Positions 57,798-64,000 of a DNA stretch of 64,000 nt are shown one piece after another. The stretch lies in the NCBI GenBank assembly GCA_003008705.1, contig PDUO01000063.1, forward strand, positions 161,690 to 225,689, written 5' to 3'. The notes under the pieces are model-generated. The model ran no database searches and was not told the DNA's origin. It saw only the letters and a program-made list of their open reading frames with translations. The stretch is from Pezicula radicicola. Taxonomy: Eukaryota; Ascomycota; Leotiomycetes; Helotiales; Dermateaceae. Numbering within the stretch: the stretch's first letter is position 1; every line of letters begins with the position of its first letter. Position numbers and translations under genes: made by a program.

Positions 57798-59703
57798 ATG
57801 GCGAGGAAAGACCCCAGCAGTATGTGTGTGCCTCCCCCATCCAAACACTCACAACTGACCGTCTTTCTCTCCACAGCATGGTATCTCTCAAGGCCCAGTG
57901 TTCCGTCCCCTAGAAGGACTGTAACTGACCTGTTTGTCTATAGCAACACTTGTAGGCGACGAAAGGTTAAATGTGAGAAGCTCTCCTAGAGTATGATAGG
58001 AGTCAGCCCTGTGCTTAGGTTTGGGTTCCGACGAATGCATGAGATTATCACGTAACATTTTCCATAGATCGATGGCTAATAATACTTCAAATTGTAGGTG
58101 ACGGTGCATCTCCCGATTGTGTAAATTGCGTCAAACTGCAATTGCAGTGTGAGAAACCAACCGTCGATTACCGCTTCTTGATTCATACTAATCAGCCCTT
58201 CCTCCCTGACTTGCGTAAGTTCGCAAACCAATATCCGAAGCTGTCGACCTGCCCAATGCTGACCAACACAGCAACATTGCCAACTCACTCCCGTATAAAT
58301 TTCTCATATGCAGCCGCTACCGAGTCTGGAGGCGCTGCAGATCTTCGGCTACGACAGGCCGCCGAGCTATCACAGCTGTCTCCTCGAGCTGCACTAGAGA
58401 ATCCGGAAATTGCCCACTTTTTCTCTCACTACATCAGAGCTATTGCTCCATGGTATGACCTGAACGATGCAACCAACACTTTCAGCATCGTCGTGACTGC
58501 ATGCGCTCTAGACCTCCCTGTCCTATTTCGTGCCATCATCGCCTTGTCCAGCAGCCATTGGTTCAAGATCATGGGTGGCTCGCAGGAGATCGCATTCGCA
58601 TTCTATGCGGCTTGCGTCGAGGACCTCCTCAAAGCTTTGGACAGCTGCCCCAACTTCCCAGGAGAGTATTTGGCGGCAGCCTGCGTATTGCAATTGTATG
58701 AGATCCTGAACGGTAATGACTTGTCCTTGCACTTTGCATGTAAACCCTAGCTCAGTACCCAGGGTTCTAATATTTTCTATTTCAGAAAGCATACAGAGCC
58801 CCCCATGTCACCTTCTAGGTGCTTATTCATTCTTAACGACCATTTATGTCGACCTATCGACCTGGAACCTAGCTCAGGCTGGGTTCTGGAACTATCTTCG
58901 GGAAGAGATCACAGTTGGCCTGACCTCAAACCGACCAGTACGTATTGGGAGGGACTTTACCTACCTCCGAGATATGATAACTCGTGAAACCATTGGTGAT
59001 GACATGCGGGCGAACCTGATCACTTATATCTTGGCCCGCCTTATGAACTTATATTTTAAATTCAACGAGGCACGTGTTGAGGGGAATGGCCTGATGGATG
59101 AACATTTTGCGACGTGGACGGACTTGAGGGCTGATCTTACGCTGTGGACTGAAAATCTTCCAGCAACTTTCCAACCATTTTCCACCGCCCCCAAACCTGG
59201 AAACATCTTCCCTTCGGAATGGATGCTCAAACCTTGGCATGGTAAGATATGCACCACAACTGCCCAACTATGCCTTGCCGTTGCCGACTAATGGTTCCTG
59301 GTCTAGTAAGTGCCCTGCAGTATGCCGCAACAGCTGAAATTCTGCTTGCTCTGTCTTTGCCGGAGCCACAAACCAAAATCAACAATCGACCACTAGATCT
59401 AGTGCAAAAGCTCACAATACGAGTATGTGGAATAGCATATACGAATGAAGACTTAGCGGCTACGCTAAATGGCTTTGGGCCTTTATTGTTTTGTAAGTCC
59501 CCATTGATTGATCCCGTGGCTTGCGTGCAGACAACAGTTACTAACATATTCATTACAATTTAGGTGGCCGGTATTTAAGCAAGGATGATCATCGAGTTGC
59601 ACTGGAAACCATGCTTATTAACTTTAGCAAACCTACTGGCTATCCAATGGAACATAACATCAAACAACTGAAAGAATGGTGGGCACAGTTGAGTTGTAGT
59701 TGA
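57798..59703 (+). pseudogene. Zn2Cys6 transcription factor with one in-frame TAG
   Basis: Best model: exons 57798-57819, 57877-57880 (4 nt), 57944-57990, 58098-58712, 58786-59241, 59307-59492 and 59564-59703, about 489 codons. The binuclear zinc cluster reads CNTCRRRKVKC then CVNCVKLQLQC, with all six Cys if the 4-nt exon is used; otherwise the first Cys becomes Ser. A TAG at 57987-57989 interrupts the cluster region just before a GTATGA donor. Everything after it is open: a fungal-specific regulator domain (ALENPEIAHFFSHYI, LFRAIIALSSSHW) and the typical end KQLKEWWAQLSCS. It would act in the nucleus, perhaps on neighbouring transporter genes. The sole lesion could be a mutation, a sequencing error or an RNA-edited codon. 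Confidence 0.7.
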
Positions 59704-59869
59704 TAAAATATTGCGTGATTTTGATAAAGGCTTTACATCAAAATACAAGGCAGCTTAGGAGAATGTGAAGGACTAAACCTGCTCCAAAAAACAAAGTGTA
59801 GTCACACATAATTTCGAGCTGACGGAAGAAACGTAGTACTATTATAACTATTGAGATAGCACTTTTGAT

Positions 59870-60861
59870 GTCCCAACGTATTATATTTAGAGAGCTAAGA
59901 ACCATATCCTACCCCCAGCCAAAGTGTACATACAATACACTAGCAACAAAAAGTGATAGCCCAAAAATAGCACCCCCTAGGATCAACCCAGCCAAAAAGG
60001 ACATAGCCCAGAATTGGTGCAGCTCCAAGGCCGCCAATAGCGTCTATAACAGAAATAGTGGTATATAGAATTGCAACTTGAGATTTCTCAATGCCTGAAG
60101 TGACAAAAAGCTGTACGCTATTGTTAAATCCATAACCAAGCGAGAACAGAAGAAGTCCTGGCACAATCTATTGGTCGTTTTATTACTGTTATAGCGTTTT
60201 AGAGATGAAAAATGGTACTAACCTAGAATAATAGGAACAAGAGTTTTCGCAACTACAAGTACAAGGCATCCACTCACAAGTGCAATCAATCTAAACTTTG
60301 CTATTATAAAATCTGCTATTGGGCTTGAGTAGTGAAGTTTGTAGATGAGTAGATGGCTTATCGTTGGTATCCCTGTGGGAAACTAAATAATATTAACTGC
60401 TAGTCGAATGGATAGAAGGTAACTAGTCTTCACCTTTGTCAACACAGGTCAATCAAATTAAAATACAAGTTTGTGTACTTGTGTGAACATACAGAGGCTA
60501 GTTTCCATTCCAATTGCTTTGGTAGATATTACAGTAACATTGCAGTGATCTGTCGGGCCAGCCGATTTACAACAAATGCTGGCAGAGCCAGTAAGACATT
60601 GCGGTTGGTCAGCATGAGAGTAATGATATTCTTCAAGGGGTTTGGACACATGTTGTACTAAGTAAAGAAACTTTTCGGAAGTTCCTTGCTATTGTGAGAA
60701 GGCTCAGTACATATGGTCTTCGGTAACACTAGTAAGACAAAGAGGCCGATGAATTCAATGAGAAATCCAATGGTCAGCGCCATATAAACTATTGTTGCTA
60801 TCATGAAGTGAGCACCTGTTAGTAGTACTAGAAGCTCTACAACTAAGTTAAGTAGTAACAT
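59870..60861 (-). pseudogene. MFS transporter remnant
   Basis: Minus-strand pieces of a drug-type major facilitator in shifting frames. In order they are: a span with MALTIGFLIEFIGLFVLLVLP, then NRLARQITAMLLQYLPKQ-like sequence (60480-60600), then GYGFNNSVQLFVTSGIEKSQ and TTISVIDAIGGLGAAPILGY (59940-60164). The last piece matches the conserved tenth-eleventh helix region of fungal MFS proteins. No continuous frame exists; stops and frameshifts separate all pieces, and the N-terminal half is missing, replaced upstream by AT-rich sequence. It lies tail to tail with the Zn2Cys6 gene. Confidence 0.65.
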
Positions 60862-61234
60862 TTAAGTATATAAGAGTATTATTATTATTATTAACTATTA
60901 TAAAGATTTATATTTTTATATTTTTATAAGAAAAGAGTAAACTATAGTAACTTATCTTACCTTTGTACTTTTTAGCACTTATATTATCTTCTTTCTTAAA
61001 GGCCTTTAGTTAAGCTTCGAAGCTTAGACTAAACATTAATACCCTATCACTTGTACTATAACTTTAACCCTTGAAAGTCTCTATAATAATATTATAAATA
61101 AAGCTTATAGAACTTATAACTTTATTGGTTTCTATAGGGAGTACTAATATATGCCTAAGTTGCTTAAATTATACTCGGCAGATGAAGTTCAAGGGGTTCC
61201 TTGATAAAAATGATTTTTTTATAGGCTACCTAAC
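60862..61234. repeat. AT-rich RIP-like stretch
   Basis: ATT and TATTA repeats (60880-60895) and strongly AT-rich DNA up to about 61210. It probably replaced the 5' half of the MFS gene. No gene was seen. Confidence 0.5.
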
Positions 61235-62064
61235 CTAAATTGCCGTCACCGAGAACTCGTCAAGGTAGAAAACAAAACTACCATCCATTTGAGAACAGCC
61301 CCCATACAAATATAACGAGAAAGTCTTACTTGTTGCGGTGAACTGAAATGTCGATTGAAACCAACTAGGACTTGCTGTGTCGTAATCCACCCAGATACCC
61401 AAATTGCTAGAGTCAGTGCCAGGGACGTAAAGGTAACATCCAATTGACAAAAGACTGCCGACACGAGAGAAGAAAGAGACTTCATACATTGTTCCGGGGC
61501 AAGTGTATAAGCTTTGATGCATGGCGGTTCCACTGCTAGTACTGGCAAGACAGTAAGTACCTGCGTAGCATGGTTCACTATCACTGAGTATATCCACTAT
61601 GAAAGTGCCGGCATCTGTAGTCCAGGGAGTGGCGTTGCCAGTCTCAAACCCGGGGTTTTCTAATGTTAATATACTACAAGCCGGAACCGGATACGAAATA
61701 GCACTTGGGCTGGCTTCTTCCGTTGCATTCGTGCCTAGAGCTAGAGCAGAAAAGCTGTCTGCATAAATCTCTAATGGGCCATCGACAGATGAGCAGGAGG
61801 TATAAATGGTTATAGTGTAGGCTTTCCTTTGGGCAGTAAAAGTCAAGGATAATAGATTCCAATCTAACCCAAGTGTGTCGTAGTCAACCGTGCCAGAATA
61901 TGAACCATCTGAACCAGAAATATAAGAATAGCATCCTAATGAATGAAAGCTTCCTAGCCTAGTATATCCAGTAATATTGTACGTCAGGCCTGGACAAGTG
62001 ACAAATTCCTGTGTAAAATGAAGCTCGCCTACCGGGACGCCAAGACATTTGTTTCTAGTATCAA
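61235..62064 (-). CDS. Secreted-type protein fragment with two tandem CBM-like repeats
   Basis: An open minus-strand frame from about 62064 (stop upstream) to TAA/TAG at 61235 encodes about 275 residues without a start at the left end. It contains two copies of a domain of roughly 110 residues. Copy 1 reads CPGLTYNITGYTRLGSFHSL, GTVDYDTLGLDWN, TITIYTSCSSVDGPLEIYAD. Copy 2 reads LENPGFETGNATPW, CPGTMYEVSFFSRVG, IWVDYDTASPSWF, LYLYGGCSQMDGSFVFYLDE. The NPGFETG start and alternating hydrophobic strands suggest CenC-like carbohydrate-binding jelly-roll modules. The 5' part is missing where the copia-derived sequence begins, so this is a truncated gene. No catalytic domain remains. Confidence 0.65.
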
Positions 62065-62850
62065 GTTATAGGCTATAAGTATAGAGTGAAATAGGGTAGG
62101 TAGGTAGGTAGGATAGGTACAGCCTAAAGTACACTATAAATATAGGGTAATAGGAGGTACGTCAAACAGAGTTATAATAGATACGTAAGAGGTAATAATA
62201 TATATAGAACTAAAGACTTAAATTCGAAGTTGTCTATCTACTAAGGAAGAGAGGCTATCTATATATAAAAGGCTAGTCGTAAAGACTACTATATTTAGTA
62301 TAGACTAGTTTATATAAACTACTAAGTTAGGAAGGCTTTACTTTACTTATAAAATACTAATAAAATAAAATAATATAAAATAAAATAAAATATATATTAT
62401 AAGTATATAGTTATATAAACTACCTTAATAGGTAGTTTATATAAATTACCTTATTTAGTCTACTTTATTAGACCTTATTATTTCTACTTAAATAAGTAGT
62501 CTTTCCTTATAAACTAAAAACTACTAGTTTAGTTTTCTCCTTCCCTATCTATTTAATTTAGCTAGTTTAGTGTCTTATATATACTACTCCTAATAAGGAA
62601 GTATATAATACAGAAACTAAGGTTATATAACTAATATAGCCGGAGTTATATATAAAAGTAGTAAATATAGTTATAGGGCTTTAGTAACTACTAAGAGTTA
62701 CTATAGCTACAGGGTATTTATAGTATATAATTATATTCTATAATATAATATACCCTCTTAATAAGTACTATAATAAACTAAGAGATAAAGAGCTTTAGTA
62801 TTATATATATATATATAATATATAATAGTACTAATTAAAGCCTATTAAAG
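62065..62850. repeat. AT-rich RIP-mutated region, probable copia LTR/3' part
   Basis: Almost free of GC-rich words and full of TATA, CTATA and TTATA. It includes a GGTA tandem at about 62094-62112. It lies just downstream (minus strand) of the copia RNase H end, where a 3' LTR would be expected, but no clear LTR boundaries are visible. Confidence 0.45.
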
Positions 62851-64000
62851 TTAGAAAGTATATAAACTTAACTCTATTTAATAGCTTAGTTAGGCTATCT
62901 ACCTTTTACTCTTTAGAAGGAATATATAATAGATCTATAATTCCTTTTTCTACTAGGTCTCTACTATAGTAGTATTTTACTACTATATATTTAGTTCTTT
63001 TATAAAAAGTAAGGTTATTAGCTAATAATAAGGTACTATTATTATCTATATATAGAGGTAATTTAGTCTATTTAAAATAACCTAATTCTATTAGAATTTA
63101 CTTTATATAGGCTACCTCTTTAATAGTACTAGAAATAGCTATATATTTAGCTTCTATAGTACTTTATATTATTATAGATTATAATTTAGATTTCTAAGAA
63201 ATTAGACTATTAGCTAAGAAGAATATATAGTTATTAATAGATTTTCTAATAGCTATATTACCTATATAATTAGAATTATAATAGCCTATTAAAGAGTTAT
63301 TTTCTTTATTATTAGAGTAAGTAATTCCTAAGTCTATAGAGCCTTTTAGGTATCTAAATACCCTATTTATATACTCTATATATATTTTACTAGGATTAGA
63401 TAGAAATCTAGATAATTTACTAATACTAGTTACTATATCTATTCTAGTAACTAAAGCTAAATATAATAAAGAGTCTATAATACTTTAATAGTATTTAATC
63501 TCTATTTTAAAGGCTTATCCTTTATTAGGTTCTAATATAATCTTAGGATCTAAAGGAGTATTAACTATACTACTTACTAGTAGATTAAATTTAGTTAGTA
63601 TCTTTTATATATATTTAGTTTATTTTAATTTTAGTATAATACTAGTTCTCTCTATTTCTATTCTTAAGTAGTTAACTATAGGCCCTAGTCTTTTAATTTT
63701 AAAGTATTTTTCTATAGTATTATAGAAGCTACTAATAGAGTTTATACTAGGGTTTATAATAACTATATTATCTATAAAGATATATAGTATTATATTATCT
63801 TTTATAAATATATAGTTTTTAATTAATAAGGATTTAAAGCCTAATTTATTAACTAGTATATCTATAAGAGTTAAAAACTATAGTCTTACTAATTACTTTA
63901 AGCTATATAGAGCTTTATTTAATCTAAGTACTATATTAGGATCTTTAATAAATCCTAGGGCTTATCTTAAATATATAGGTAGATCTATATTACTTTATAT
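62850..64000 (-). mobile_element. Copia-type LTR retroelement, RT/RNase H part, RIP-mutated
   Basis: Read on the minus strand from 64000 downwards, the sequence gives copia Pol order. The reverse transcriptase tail has LRLNKALYSLK and a YVDD-like FIDNIVII. Next come KIKRLGPIVNYLRIEIER, TRIDIVTSISKLSRFLSNPS and RYLKGSIDLGITYS. The RNase H region has GYYNSNYIGN, STIEAKYIAIS and RTKYIVVKY. The end is SKE then KVDSLTKLLNRVKF near 62850. Nearly every expected Gln or Trp codon is TAA or TAG, the footprint of C-to-T change in CpA on both strands. The element runs past the right edge and is dead. Confidence 0.85.

Noticed and set aside
1..64000. CRISPR arrays, bacterial-type operons or riboswitches
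   Set aside because: No regularly spaced repeats of that kind, and the sequence is clearly fungal with spliceosomal introns.

Overview
The window is nuclear DNA of a filamentous ascomycete (Pezizomycotina). Genes have many short introns (about 45-75 nt, GTRNGT donors, CTAAC-type branch sites), and the protein families are typical of these fungi: Akr1, Kre9/Knh1, PEPP-type aminopeptidase, inactive Ecm14, HET, UstYa-like and Zn2Cys6 proteins. AT-rich repeats in which Gln and Trp codons have become TAA and TAG look like repeat-induced point mutation (RIP). A member of Leotiomycetes is my guess from the general look; the sequence does not prove it. Exon coordinates were worked out by hand from splice signals and frame continuity.

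Positions 1-45,000 form a gene-rich, base-balanced housekeeping region. In order: a PAP2-type membrane enzyme (cut by the left edge), an unresolved ORF, a BTB/POZ protein, SRP72, a Sec7-PH Arf exchange factor (minus), an Ecm14 pseudo-carboxypeptidase, an epoxide hydrolase, a microsomal GST3/MAPEG protein, an Arg/Glu-rich fungal protein, a divergent pair of 2,3-butanediol dehydrogenase (minus) and acetolactate-synthase-like ThDP enzyme (plus), a PEPP-type Xaa-Pro aminopeptidase (minus), a PHO80-like cyclin (minus), a Kre9/Knh1 cell-wall protein (minus), a damaged SDR, SRP receptor beta (minus), the palmitoyltransferase Akr1 (plus) and a small single-pass membrane protein (minus). A 0.6-kb MITE-like element lies at 19,038-19,632.

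Positions 45,500-64,000 are very different: an AT-rich, RIP-marked accessory island full of broken genes. It holds an ABC-C transporter pseudogene, a 1.25-kb Tc1/mariner-like element with perfect 32-bp inverted ends, a frameshifted UstYa-like gene, a decayed HET gene, a 5S rRNA gene, an unknown two-exon gene, a damaged sugar transporter, a Zn2Cys6 regulator intact except for one TAG codon, an MFS remnant, a gene fragment with two tandem jelly-roll-like repeats, and a RIP-mutated copia retroelement running off the right edge.

The ThDP enzyme and butanediol dehydrogenase share a 579-bp promoter and could make and reduce acetoin/diacetyl-type compounds. The mix of transporters, regulator and UstYa-like relic in the island could be the wreck of a specialised-metabolite or subtelomeric gene cluster. 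I saw no CRISPR array, no convincing tRNA gene and no clearly new intact system.
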